The notes under the pieces: generated by a model
What the model was told of the DNA's origin: nothing
The model's input: only the letters and a program-made list of their open reading frames with translations
The model's database searches: none
In this document: one piece after another, positions 26,950-35,256 of the stretch
Position numbering within the stretch: position 1 is the stretch's first letter
Layout of the letters: each line of letters begins with the position of its first letter
Source: Terriglobia bacterium
GTDB lineage: Bacteria > Acidobacteriota > Terriglobia > Bryobacterales > Bryobacteraceae
Length of the DNA: 46,136 nt
Direction: 5' to 3'
NCBI GenBank assembly: GCA_025350105.1
Contig: JANXYJ010000187.1
Span: forward strand, 1 to 46,136
Translations under genes and position numbers: made by a program

Positions 26950-27659
26950 CATCCCCCAAGACCTCATCCCTCATCATCTTTGACATGGACGGCGTGCTGG
27001 CGGAAGTAACCGAATCCTATCGCGAATCGATTGTCCAGACGGTAAAACATTTCACCGGCAAAACGATTGATCGCGATCTGATTCAGGACTACAAAAATCA
27101 GGGCGGCTGGAACAACGATTGGGCGCTATCGCAAAAGATTGCGGCGGACCTGGGCGTCACGGTGGACTATCAGTCAGTGGTGGATCAGTTTAACGTGTTC
27201 TTCCTGGGCACAGACGGCACCTATCGGGACGGACTGATTCAGCGCGAAAGGTGGTTCCCTCAGCCAAGACTGCTGGACCGCCTGGCCGCGGGTCATCGCC
27301 TCGCTATTTACACTGGCCGTCTGCGTTATGAGGCCGAGATCACGCTGAAGCGCTTTGCACCCGGCATGACCTTCGATCCTCTGATATGCGCTGATGATGT
27401 GCGCGTAGGCAAACCGGATCCGGAAGGCCTAATTACGATTTTGAAAGCCACATCCACTCTGAAAACGACATCGGCGCGAAAAGTTTGGTACGTGGGAGAT
27501 ACGGTGGATGATGCACGCTGCGCGCGAGCGGCCGGGGTACCGTTCATCGGAATCGCCGCCGCGGGCCACACCAAGCGTGACGAATTGATTCAGCTTTTCA
27601 AAAACGAATACGCCATTGCAGTGCTGGAGAACATCAACGAGATTGAGGGGGCGCTGTGA
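26937..27659 (+). CDS. HAD-family phosphatase in the his operon, candidate histidinol-phosphatase
   Basis: A 240-residue HAD superfamily hydrolase. Motif I is [15 protein letters not shown] (Asp nucleophile and Asp+2), motif [11 protein letters not shown], motif III the Lys of VGKPDPEG, and motif [22 protein letters not shown] helical cap lies between I and II, so it is a subfamily IA-type enzyme, not the HisB-N type. The start is GTG at 26937, with GGAGG five bases upstream inside hisC. Its end overlaps hisB by 4 bases. No histidinol-phosphatase (HisN, HisB-N or PHP-type HisK) is otherwise encoded here, so I infer this enzyme may supply that step. It could instead be a phosphoglycolate-type house-cleaning enzyme. 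Confidence 0.85.
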   Translation: MDPLASPKTSSLIIFDMDGVLAEVTESYRESIVQTVKHFTGKTIDRDLIQDYKNQGGWNNDWALSQKIAADLGVTVDYQSVVDQFNVFFLGTDGTYRDGLIQRERWFPQPRLLDRLAAGHRLAIYTGRLRYEAEITLKRFAPGMTFDPLICADDVRVGKPDPEGLITILKATSTLKTTSARKVWYVGDTVDDARCARAAGVPFIGIAAAGHTKRDELIQLFKNEYAIAVLENINEIEGAL

Positions 27660-28255
27660 GAAGACACATTCGGAAAGCCAGCATTGAGCGCCTGACCACG
27701 GAAACCCAGATCAGCGGCAACCTGACGATTGAGGGCAGCGGCAAATACAACGTTTCGACTGGAATCCGTTTTTTTGATCACATGCTGGAATTGTTCACCA
27801 AGCATGGCGGATTCGATCTGACGCTGAAGGCCAACGGAGATTTGGACGTGGACCAACACCACACCGTGGAAGATGTGGGTATTGCGTTGGGGCAGTTATT
27901 CGCTAAGGCGCTCGGCGATCGCAAGGGCATCAACCGCGCTGGCTATTTTGTGTTGCCGATGGATGAAACGCTCGCGGTAGTGGCGGTGGATCTGGGCGGG
28001 CGGCCTGCTTTGGTTTACAAAGACCTGGTGAAGGTGCGGCTGGTGGGTGATTTGCAAACCGAGTTGGTGGAGGATTTCTTCGGCGGCTTTGTCAATCACG
28101 CCGGGGCGAACTTGCACGCGAAGATTCTCTACGGACGGTCGAATCATCATAAGATTGAGGCCATTTTCAAGTGTTTCGCGCGAGCGATGCGTTATGCCAG
28201 CTCGCATGATGAACGGTTGAAGAATTTGCTCCCGTCGACCAAGGGCCTCTTATGA
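27656..28255 (+). CDS. hisB: Imidazoleglycerol-phosphate dehydratase
   Basis: A 199-residue Mn-dependent dehydratase (single-function form, without a phosphatase domain). The two metal-binding repeats are seen as [16 protein letters not shown] and [18 protein letters not shown], and [16 protein letters not shown] is typical. It starts at GTG 27656, overlapping the HAD stop by 4 bases (GTGA), and overlaps hisH by 4 bases (ATGA). Confidence 0.97.
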   Translation: MRRHIRKASIERLTTETQISGNLTIEGSGKYNVSTGIRFFDHMLELFTKHGGFDLTLKANGDLDVDQHHTVEDVGIALGQLFAKALGDRKGINRAGYFVLPMDETLAVVAVDLGGRPALVYKDLVKVRLVGDLQTELVEDFFGGFVNHAGANLHAKILYGRSNHHKIEAIFKCFARAMRYASSHDERLKNLLPSTKGLL

Positions 28256-28845
28256 TTTCGATCTTTGACTACGGCGCCGGTAATCTGCGGTCGGTGGAAA
28301 ATACGCTGGGGGCGATTGGCGCCCCTTATATGCTCATCCGCAAGCCTGAGGAACTTCGCGCAGCCACGAAGCTGATTCTACCCGGGGTGTGGCACTTCGG
28401 GCAGATGATGCGCGCACTGAATGAAATGAAGGTGCGGCAGGCGCTGAGCGAAACGATTCAGAGGGGGGTTCCGTTTTTGGGCATCTGCCTGGGATTACAG
28501 GCTTTGTTCACCGGCAGCGAAGAAGCTCCCGAAGAAAAGGGGCTGGGACTATTTCAGGGAACGGTCCGGCGGTTTCAAGGAGACATGCGGATACCGCACA
28601 TGGGCTGGAATCAACTGGAACGGCGGCGCGAATCGAGGCTCCTGAACGGCACCGGCGATCAACCGTATCTGTACTTCGCACACAGCTACTATGCGCCGGT
28701 GGTGGACGCGACCTCGGCAGTGTGTGAGTACTCACTGGCTTACACCGCCGTGCTGGAGCACAACAATATGAGTGGTGTACAATTTCACCCCGAAAAATCG
28801 GGTGATTTGGGATTGCGCATCGTCCGCAATTTTGTGGAGAGCTGA
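28252..28845 (+). CDS. hisH: Imidazole glycerol phosphate synthase, glutaminase subunit HisH
   Basis: A 197-residue class I glutamine amidotransferase that supplies ammonia to HisF. The nucleophile Cys is in [12 protein letters not shown], and the His-Glu pair is in [26 protein letters not shown] opens the protein. The family's LPGVGAFG loop reads LPGVWHFG, a Gly-to-Trp change at a normally conserved position near the oxyanion region. ATG 28252 overlaps hisB by 4 bases. hisF starts 7 bases after its stop. Confidence 0.96.
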   Translation: MISIFDYGAGNLRSVENTLGAIGAPYMLIRKPEELRAATKLILPGVWHFGQMMRALNEMKVRQALSETIQRGVPFLGICLGLQALFTGSEEAPEEKGLGLFQGTVRRFQGDMRIPHMGWNQLERRRESRLLNGTGDQPYLYFAHSYYAPVVDATSAVCEYSLAYTAVLEHNNMSGVQFHPEKSGDLGLRIVRNFVES

Positions 28846-28852
28846 TCATCCC

Positions 28853-29647
28853 ATGCTGGCCAAACGCATCATTCCTTGCCTGGACGTAACCGGCGGCCGT
28901 GTCGTGAAAGGCGTCAACTTCGTGAACCTGCGTGACGCGGGCGATCCGGTGGAGTTGGCCGCGCGCTATAACGAACAGGGTGCCGACGAACTGGTCTTTC
29001 TGGACATCACTGCATCCAGCGACAATCGCGACACCATGGTGGATGTGGTGGCGCGTACCGCACGTCAGGTGTTTATTCCGCTGACCGTAGGCGGAGGGGT
29101 CCGCACGGTGGATGACGCGCGTAAAATTCTACACGCCGGTGCCGACAAGGTGAGCGTGAACACAGCGGCAGTACGGAGGCCAGAGTTGATCACTGAGTTG
29201 TCGAACGAGTTTGGCGCACAGGCGGTGGTTTTGGCCATCGATGCCCGTAGAAACATCGATGCTCGTAGAAACATCGATGCTCGAAGAGAGTCACCGGGGA
29301 CGTGGAACGTCTTTACCAAAGGCGGCCGTCACGATGAAGGGATGGATGCGGTGGAATGGGCGGCGCATGGCGAGCAACTGGGCGCGGGGGAAATTCTGTT
29401 GACGTCCATGGATACCGACGGCGTTCAGACCGGTTTCGATTGCCCTCTTACTGACGCCGTGAGATCGGCCACACGCATTCCGGTGATTGCTTCCGGCGGC
29501 GCGGGCAAGCCGGAAGACTTCTTCGAAGTTTTGCAAAACGCCGGTGCCGATGCCGCGCTGGCTGCCTCCATCTTTCACTACGGAACATATTCGGTAGGCG
29601 ACCTCAAAACATTTCTGGCCCAACGGAAAGTAGTGGTGCGCTGGTGA
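28853..29647 (+). CDS. hisF: Imidazole glycerol phosphate synthase, cyclase subunit HisF, with internal triplication
   Basis: A 264-residue TIM-barrel cyclase that closes the imidazole ring with ammonia from HisH. Asp11 in [16 protein letters not shown] is one catalytic residue. The second, Asp130 (in [10 protein letters not shown]), is at exactly the position known in the Thermotoga enzyme. Here the six residues NIDARR are repeated in tandem, so that IDARR occurs three times and Asp130, Asp136 and Asp142 are all candidates. The rest ([39 protein letters not shown]) is normal. The start is ATG 28853, judged by alignment of [12 protein letters not shown]. It overlaps hisA by 4 bases. Confidence 0.96.
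   Translation: MLAKRIIPCLDVTGGRVVKGVNFVNLRDAGDPVELAARYNEQGADELVFLDITASSDNRDTMVDVVARTARQVFIPLTVGGGVRTVDDARKILHAGADKVSVNTAAVRRPELITELSNEFGAQAVVLAIDARRNIDARRNIDARRESPGTWNVFTKGGRHDEGMDAVEWAAHGEQLGAGEILLTSMDTDGVQTGFDCPLTDAVRSATRIPVIASGGAGKPEDFFEVLQNAGADAALAASIFHYGTYSVGDLKTFLAQRKVVVRW
29237..29290 (+). repeat. 18-bp x 3 tandem repeat inside hisF
   Basis: Three 18-bp units at 29237-29254, 29255-29272 and 29273-29290. Units 1 and 2 differ at one base (ATCGATGCCCGTAGAAAC versus ATCGATGCTCGTAGAAAC) and unit 3 diverges only in its last bases. The array is in frame, adds 12 residues to HisF and covers the codon for the catalytic Asp. Confidence 0.95.
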
Positions 29648-30336
29648 TTATCCCTTGTATTGATTTGATGGAAGGCAAAGTAGTGCAACTGGTGCAGGGC
29701 CGCGATAAGGCGCTGGAGGGCGACTTACCCGCTGAAATGCTGAAGAAGTTTTCGGCGTTCCCGGAGATTCAGGTGATCGATCTGGATGCGGCCATGGGTA
29801 CCGACGAGAACTCCGCGCTGGTGGAATTTCTCGCAAGCAAAGCCCGGTGCCGAGTGGGTGGAGGAGTGCGCACACCGGAGCGCGCGCGCAAGCTGATCGA
29901 GCAAGGCGCGCATCGTGTGATCGTCGGTACGGCTGCGTTTACGCCGGTGATCCATGACATTGCCGCCGCGGTTGGTACCGAGAGAGTAGTGATTGCGCTC
30001 GATTCCAAACACGGGAAGATTGTGGTGAAAGGCTGGCAGGAATCGACCGACCTGACGGCTGAGGAAGTGATTGGCCGGCTGGAACCGCTGTGCGGCGGCT
30101 TTCTGTGCACCTATGTGGACAAAGAAGGCATGATGCAGGGCACGGATCTAGACTGGTTCCGCCGCTTGCGCGCCGCGACGAAACACGAAATCACGGCGGC
30201 CGGCGGAATCACGACCACAGACGACATTCGCCAACTGACCGCGATGAATATCAACTCAGCCTTAGGCATGGCCATCTACACCGGACGGTTGGATTTGGCG
30301 GAACTGGCGCAGATGAATCGATCTTCGAAGACCTAA
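29644..30336 (+). CDS. hisA: ProFAR isomerase HisA
   Basis: A 230-residue (beta/alpha)8 isomerase of the fourth pathway step. [18 protein letters not shown] carries the catalytic Asp near residue 7, [20 protein letters not shown] and [16 protein letters not shown] are the phosphate-binding loops, and the second catalytic Asp would lie in [14 protein letters not shown]. The start is GTG 29644, overlapping hisF by 4 bases. It is the last gene of the operon and is followed by a hairpin shared with ftsH. Confidence 0.93.
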   Translation: MIIPCIDLMEGKVVQLVQGRDKALEGDLPAEMLKKFSAFPEIQVIDLDAAMGTDENSALVEFLASKARCRVGGGVRTPERARKLIEQGAHRVIVGTAAFTPVIHDIAAAVGTERVVIALDSKHGKIVVKGWQESTDLTAEEVIGRLEPLCGGFLCTYVDKEGMMQGTDLDWFRRLRAATKHEITAAGGITTTDDIRQLTAMNINSALGMAIYTGRLDLAELAQMNRSSKT

Positions 30337-30341
30337 AAGCA

Positions 30342-30372
30342 AAACGCGCACCGGAAAACCCGATGCGCGTTT
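30342..30372. terminator. Terminator between hisA and ftsH (bidirectional)
   Basis: The 9-bp stem AAACGCGCA (30342-30350) / TGCGCGTTT (30364-30372) has a 13-base loop. On the minus strand it is followed by a T-rich run (TTTTGCTTTT), making it stronger for ftsH. On the plus strand only three T's follow. The two operons converge here. Confidence 0.75.
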
Positions 30373-30413
30373 CAAATAAAACAGTGGCGGTTTGCTTTAA
30401 GGCCGTGCTTGCT

Positions 30414-32324
30414 TTATGCCGGCTGGGGGCCGTCCAGCATCCCGGGCACCCTGCGAGGCGGTTCAGGCTTGATCACCTGCTGGGTGTCACCATCGCCAGA
30501 TCCCTGCGGAGGTGGGGGTTGCACGGCGGCCAAGGTTTCGCCCTGGATCAACTGCATCACTTCGGCGCCGTCCAGAACTTCACGTTCCAGAAGGGCCTTG
30601 GCGATTCGTTCCATGGCGTCAGCCCGGCCAACGATGATTTCCTTGGCGCGATCGTAGCCCGCTTGCACCAGTTTCTTTACTTGCTCGTCGATGCGAATGG
30701 CGGTCTCTTCGCTGTAGTCACGATGTTGCGCGATTTCGCGGCCCAGGAAGATTTGCTCTTCGCGTTTGCCGAAGCTCAACGGACCCAACTCGCTCATGCC
30801 CCATTCGCAAACCATCTTGCGCGCGATGTCGGTGGCACGTTCAATATCGTTACTGGCGCCGGTGGTCATGTGGTGCAGGAAATGTTCCTCGGCAATCCGT
30901 CCACCCATGAAGATAGCCAAGCTCGCTTCCAGATACTCCTTCTTATAGGTATGGTTGTCGTCGAGCGGCAACTGCATGGTCAAGCCCAGCGCCATACCGC
31001 GCGGAATGATGGTGACCTTGTGGAGCGGGTCGGCGAAGGGCGTCAGCGCGGCGACGATGGCGTGGCCCGCTTCGTGATACGCCGTCACCTTCTTCTGTTC
31101 GTCGGTGATGATCATGCTCTTGCGTTCCACGCCCATCATCACCTTGTCTTTGGCCAGCTCGAAATCGAACTGGGTAACCACTTTGCGATTCTGGCGAGCG
31201 GCCACCAGCGCGGCTTCGTTCACCAAGTTGGCTAAATCGGCACCGGCGAAACCCGGTGTTCCGCGGGCAATTTTGTTCAGCTCGACATCATCGGCCAACG
31301 GTACTTTTTTAGTGTGAACCTTGAGGATCTGCTCGCGGCCCTTGACGTCAGGACGGCCAACCACCACGCGGCGGTCGAAACGGCCCGGACGCAGCAGCGC
31401 CGGATCCAGCACGTCGGGGCGGTTGGTGGCGGCCACCAAAATCACACCCTCATTGGACTCAAAGCCATCCATTTCCACCAGCAATTGGTTAAGCGTCTGT
31501 TCACGTTCGTCGTGTCCGCCACCCAAACCGGCTCCGCGATGGCGGCCGACAGCGTCAATTTCGTCGATAAAGATGATGCAGGGTGCGTTCTTCTTGCCCT
31601 GTTCAAACAGATCGCGAACGCGGCTGGCGCCAACGCCCACGAACATTTCCACGAAATCCGAACCGGAAATGGAGAAGAAAGGCACGTTGGCTTCGCCGGC
31701 AATCGCGCGGGCCAGCAAAGTCTTACCGGTTCCCGGGGAGCCCACCAGCAGTACGCCCTTCGGAATGCGGCCGCCTAGTTTCTGAAACTTCTGCGGTTCG
31801 CGCAGGAAATCGATGATCTCCTGCAGTTCTTCTTTGGCTTCTTCCACGCCAGCCACATCTTTAAAGGTGACCTTCTTCTGTTGCGAGGAGTGCAAACGGG
31901 CGCGCGACTTGCCAAAGCTGAGGGCTTTGTTGCCACCGCTTTGCATCTGTCGCATCATGAAAATCCAGAAGCCCAGCAGCAGCAGAATCGGCAGAGCTTG
32001 CGCCGCGAAGGAGACCCAGCCGCCGCCGCCGTCCTTTTCCACCGTTACTACCACTCCCTTATCGATAAGAAGAGTAGTGAAATCGTTGTAGCGCTGCGGA
32101 ACCGTCGAGTGAAATTCGTCGCCGTTCTTGTATTTGCCGTGAACATCGCCGGTGATGCTGTTCATCGTCAGCTTGTCCACCTTGCCGTCTCGGACGTCTT
32201 TCACCAGAGCCGAAAAATCGGGCTGTTGCCCCGCTGGTTTATTGTTATGGAAGGCCAGATACACTAGGCCAACCAAAATCAAAATCACCACCCAAAGTAC
32301 TGCGTTCCTGACACTTGAGTTCAT
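30414..32324 (-). CDS. ftsH: ATP-dependent zinc metalloprotease FtsH
   Basis: A 636-residue membrane-anchored AAA+ protease that degrades misfolded membrane proteins and regulatory targets. Two membrane segments flank a small periplasmic domain ([30 protein letters not shown]). The AAA domain has [16 protein letters not shown] (Walker A), [16 protein letters not shown] (Walker B) and the SRH arginines in [12 protein letters not shown]. The protease site is [13 protein letters not shown], with the third zinc ligand further on. ATG at 32324 follows GGGAG at 5 bases; the frame is open 16 codons further. It lies just downstream of tilS, the common tilS-ftsH neighbourhood. Confidence 0.98.
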   Translation of the reverse strand: MNSSVRNAVLWVVILILVGLVYLAFHNNKPAGQQPDFSALVKDVRDGKVDKLTMNSITGDVHGKYKNGDEFHSTVPQRYNDFTTLLIDKGVVVTVEKDGGGGWVSFAAQALPILLLLGFWIFMMRQMQSGGNKALSFGKSRARLHSSQQKKVTFKDVAGVEEAKEELQEIIDFLREPQKFQKLGGRIPKGVLLVGSPGTGKTLLARAIAGEANVPFFSISGSDFVEMFVGVGASRVRDLFEQGKKNAPCIIFIDEIDAVGRHRGAGLGGGHDEREQTLNQLLVEMDGFESNEGVILVAATNRPDVLDPALLRPGRFDRRVVVGRPDVKGREQILKVHTKKVPLADDVELNKIARGTPGFAGADLANLVNEAALVAARQNRKVVTQFDFELAKDKVMMGVERKSMIITDEQKKVTAYHEAGHAIVAALTPFADPLHKVTIIPRGMALGLTMQLPLDDNHTYKKEYLEASLAIFMGGRIAEEHFLHHMTTGASNDIERATDIARKMVCEWGMSELGPLSFGKREEQIFLGREIAQHRDYSEETAIRIDEQVKKLVQAGYDRAKEIIVGRADAMERIAKALLEREVLDGAEVMQLIQGETLAAVQPPPPQGSGDGDTQQVIKPEPPRRVPGMLDGPQPA

Positions 32325-32406
32325 GAAATCTCCCAAGCCGGCCGCCGATTCCCGGATCGACGTGACGGCCACTGCCTATAATGACGAGAGCAGAGGCGCA
32401 AAAGAT

Positions 32407-34005
32407 TCATCTGAGTTTATTGCCGCCCTCTGCTGCCTTGCGTTCGTTGCCCCAAATCCGAAAAAACCCTACCGAATCTTTGCTGTCGCCAAGCTGCCGA
32501 TTGAAAATCAACGGTCCCGCGAAATCCTCAGCAAACCCCTGGGCGAACCCAGCAGCTGGACCGAACTGCTTCGCCCAAACGATCACATCCCCATAAGTTA
32601 CAATCGGCCAAAAAGGCCGACGCCATGAGGGGACACGGACCCGTTGGAACATTTCCTTCATCTTTTGTTCCGTTGCGCGCCCCTCCGGCCGGTAGCGATC
32701 CCCGGCCCGCCAACCGCGCAGTTGTAAGGAGCATCCTCTAAACTGGCTCCCAATCTGATTCCGCGCCGTTCTTTCCTGAATCGGCTCCCCACTGCCAGAC
32801 AAAGCAGTTCCAGCTAAACTAACTCCCACTAAACTGCCGCCCATTCGGTCGACCGGCCTTAGCCAAAGCGCGGCTGACTTTAGCGTAGCACCGTTTGCCT
32901 GCTGATGAGGCGACAAGCCCGCAGCGGTGTCGGGCTGCTCATCATGGCAGTCAGTTATGAATACCAGCGAACCATCCGGGGCCGGGTAAGTGCCTGGGCT
33001 GGAAAGGTGAGTAACCGGCGGCGCGTTGAGTTCAACTCCTGCCTTACGCAGCCACAACAGGCCGCAGGACCGGGTGATCCAAATACCCGGCAAATGGACG
33101 CTGCGTTCTTCGCCCTGTTCGGCAGCCAGTTCCAGTACGCATTCGACGTGGCCGAAATCGACGTTCTGTAGATCGCTTTTCACTTGGGAAACCAACGCGC
33201 GAATAAATCGCCGTGCGACTGCTTTCGGCAATTCCGTCACCGACTTGGCCGACACTTCGGCGCCCCCGCCAAACGGTTGACACAGATTGGAGAGCAGCGC
33301 CTCCATCTCGCTGTGCCACCATCGCTCTTCTTCGAAAGCCAAATCGGCCAACTGAGCAAGTGCGGAGGTGAGTTGCGGATTCCAATCGCGTTGTAGTTCG
33401 GGAAGGAGAGAGTGGCGAATCCGGTTGCGGGCAAAACGGGCGTCCTGATTGCTTTGGTCTTCGCGCCAGTCTTGGCCATGGGAGCCAAGAAACTCGACCA
33501 CTTCGGCGTGAGTAGTGTCCAATAGCGGCCGGATCAGTCCGCCATTATTCACAGGGTGAACGCCGGAGATGCCCGCGGAGCCTGACCCGCGCAAGATGCG
33601 AAATAGGACGGTTTCGGCCTGATCGTCACGGGTGTGGCCCACGGCAACGCGATCGGCCAGATTGCTTTCGATCAGCCCGCGAAAGAAAGCGTAGCGGGCG
33701 TTGCGGGCGGTTTGTTCGAGATTGCCGTCCGCAAGCCTGGGCCTGCCCTCCGCGCATTGAAACGGCAATTCCAATCGTGCGGCAAGTTGCTCTACGAATT
33801 CCTGGTCCTCGTCGGAGGCTTTGCCGCGCAGCTTGTGATTCAGGTGCGCGACACGCAATGTAACGCCATATTCCGGGGCCAGTTGCACCAACGTCAGCAG
33901 CAGACACACCGAGTCCGGCCCGCCCGAAACCGCCACTGCCACGCGGCAACCCATGGGCAACATGTTATAACGAGTAATGGTTTTTCGAATCCGTTCAAGC
34001 AGCAC
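32407..34005 (-). CDS. tilS: tRNA(Ile)-lysidine synthetase
   Basis: A 532-residue N-type ATP-pyrophosphatase that converts C34 of tRNA-Ile(CAU) to lysidine. The PP-loop is VAVSGGPDSVCLLL (residues 27-32 are SGGPDS). HLNHKLRG, GHTRDDQAETVLFRILRGSG and RPLL..TTHAEV are characteristic of TilS. At 532 residues it is about 100 longer than the E. coli protein; the C-terminal part is long and contains a degenerate 5-residue repeat (SLVGV/SLAGT/ALSGS). The C-terminal WRAGDRYRP motif is present. ftsH follows 82 bases downstream on the same strand. Confidence 0.95.
   Translation of the reverse strand: MLLERIRKTITRYNMLPMGCRVAVAVSGGPDSVCLLLTLVQLAPEYGVTLRVAHLNHKLRGKASDEDQEFVEQLAARLELPFQCAEGRPRLADGNLEQTARNARYAFFRGLIESNLADRVAVGHTRDDQAETVLFRILRGSGSAGISGVHPVNNGGLIRPLLDTTHAEVVEFLGSHGQDWREDQSNQDARFARNRIRHSLLPELQRDWNPQLTSALAQLADLAFEEERWWHSEMEALLSNLCQPFGGGAEVSAKSVTELPKAVARRFIRALVSQVKSDLQNVDFGHVECVLELAAEQGEERSVHLPGIWITRSCGLLWLRKAGVELNAPPVTHLSSPGTYPAPDGSLVFITDCHDEQPDTAAGLSPHQQANGATLKSAALWLRPVDRMGGSLVGVSLAGTALSGSGEPIQERTARNQIGSQFRGCSLQLRGWRAGDRYRPEGRATEQKMKEMFQRVRVPSWRRPFWPIVTYGDVIVWAKQFGPAAGFAQGFAEDFAGPLIFNRQLGDSKDSVGFFRIWGNERKAAEGGNKLR
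32796..32840. repeat. Degenerate 15-bp repeats in tilS
   Basis: Three 15-bp units at 32796-32810, 32811-32825 and 32826-32840, sharing a core like CTAAACT, encode the 5-residue units SLVGV, SLAGT and ALSGS on the minus strand. Weaker similarity continues to the left. They fall in the C-terminal domain, outside the PP-loop region. Confidence 0.65.
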
Positions 34006-34048
34006 TGGTGTCTTTATTCTAATTTGTCTGGAAAGTGGTTCTTAGGCC

Positions 34049-34603
34049 ATGGGTGCCGATCCGATGGCCGCGGAACTGCAGCAACGTGCACAACGCATCC
34101 AGCTATTTTTGATGGATGTGGACGGCGTGCTCACCGACGGCAAGTTGTTTTACTTTCCGGGACCGGACGGCAAGATCGCCGAGACCAAGGGTTTTAACGC
34201 ACAGGACGGCATTTCGCTGCAATGGCTGGCGTGGAATCATATCCAGACCGGCGTGATCAGCGGCCGTGTGTCTCCGGCAACCGAGGAGCGCGCCAGGCAG
34301 GTTGGCATGACCTATGTCTATCAAGGCCACATCGAAAAGATCCCGATTCTCGATGAAATCATTGCGAAAAGCGGCATTCCGGCCGCAAATATTGCATACG
34401 CTGGTGACGACCTGACCGACGTACCCATCTTCCGCCGCGTGGGTTTGGCCCTGGCACCAGCCAACGCGCGCGCGGAAGTGAAAGCGGCCGCACATTACGT
34501 CGTGGCCGCTGTTGGTGGAAACGGCGCCGTGCGCGACATGGTGGAAATTCTGTTGCGCGCCCAAGGTAACTGGGATTCGATTCTGAAAAAATATCAGGCC
34601 TAA
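34049..34603 (+). CDS. kdsC: KdsC-like HAD phosphatase
   Basis: A 184-residue C0-type HAD phosphatase without a cap domain, as in KdsC, which removes phosphate from KDO 8-phosphate in lipopolysaccharide synthesis. LFLMDVDGVLTDGKLFYFP (motif I), TGVISGR (II), the Lys of IEKIPILDEI and YAGDDLTDVPIFRRVGLAL (IV) are present. ATG at 34049 or 34064 are both possible. No other KDO gene is adjacent; the following ACT protein begins 9 bases later. An alternative is the related NeuA/CMP-sialate-linked phosphatase. Confidence 0.9.
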   Translation: MGADPMAAELQQRAQRIQLFLMDVDGVLTDGKLFYFPGPDGKIAETKGFNAQDGISLQWLAWNHIQTGVISGRVSPATEERARQVGMTYVYQGHIEKIPILDEIIAKSGIPAANIAYAGDDLTDVPIFRRVGLALAPANARAEVKAAAHYVVAAVGGNGAVRDMVEILLRAQGNWDSILKKYQA

Positions 34604-34612
34604 ACAAATCTC

Positions 34613-35254
34613 ATGGAAAGAATTGGCATTGAAGTAGAAGCAACGGCGGGGCCTGGAGTGCTGCACGAACTTACCGGCGTGATCGCTAAGCATTCCGGAA
34701 ACATCACCAGCGTGGAGATTGTCGAGGCCTCGCGAACCTACTTCGAAATTGAAACGCCGGGCGCGCCGGACGCCATGCTGGAGGGCCTGCGCCAGTTGCC
34801 GATCGTCAAAGGCCTTAGCTCGGTCGACACAATGGAGAAGATTTACGGCAAGCGCATCATCATCGTGGGAGGTGGCGCGCAAGTAGGGCAAGTGGCCATC
34901 GGAGCCATCACCGAAGCGGACCGCCACAACATCCGCGGCGAACATATTTCGGTTGACACCATACCACTGGTAGGTGAGCTTCCGTTGGCCGCCGCGGTGC
35001 GCGCCACAGCCCGCCTGCCGCGCGTAAAGGCGATTGTTCTTGCTGGTTCACTGATGGGCGGCGAGATCGAAAAAGCCGTGCGCGAAGTGCGCGCGAAAGG
35101 GTTGCTCGTCGTCAGTTTGAATATGGCAGGCAGCGTTCCCGACGCGGCGGATTTGGTGGTCACCGACCCCGTGCAAGCCGGCGTGATGACTGTGATGGCG
35201 GTGGCGCACACGGCGAAATTTTCGATTGAACGGTTGAGTAAGCGGGTGTTCTAG
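34613..35254 (+). CDS. ACT-domain protein of unknown function (DUF5612-like)
   Basis: A 213-residue protein. Residues 1-75 are an ACT domain, a small-ligand (often amino-acid) sensor: IGIEVEATAGPGVLHELTGV followed by GNITSVEIVE. Residues about 80-213 are a second conserved-looking domain beginning KRIIIVGGGAQVGQVAIGAI, with a glycine-rich nucleotide-binding look, and containing VVSLNMAGSVPDAADLVVTDP. From memory this resembles the DUF5612 domain known mainly from methanogens; I could not check. It is probably cytoplasmic and co-transcribed with kdsC (9-base gap). Function is unknown. Confidence 0.75.
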   Translation: MERIGIEVEATAGPGVLHELTGVIAKHSGNITSVEIVEASRTYFEIETPGAPDAMLEGLRQLPIVKGLSSVDTMEKIYGKRIIIVGGGAQVGQVAIGAITEADRHNIRGEHISVDTIPLVGELPLAAAVRATARLPRVKAIVLAGSLMGGEIEKAVREVRAKGLLVVSLNMAGSVPDAADLVVTDPVQAGVMTVMAVAHTAKFSIERLSKRVF

Positions 35255-35256
35255 GT

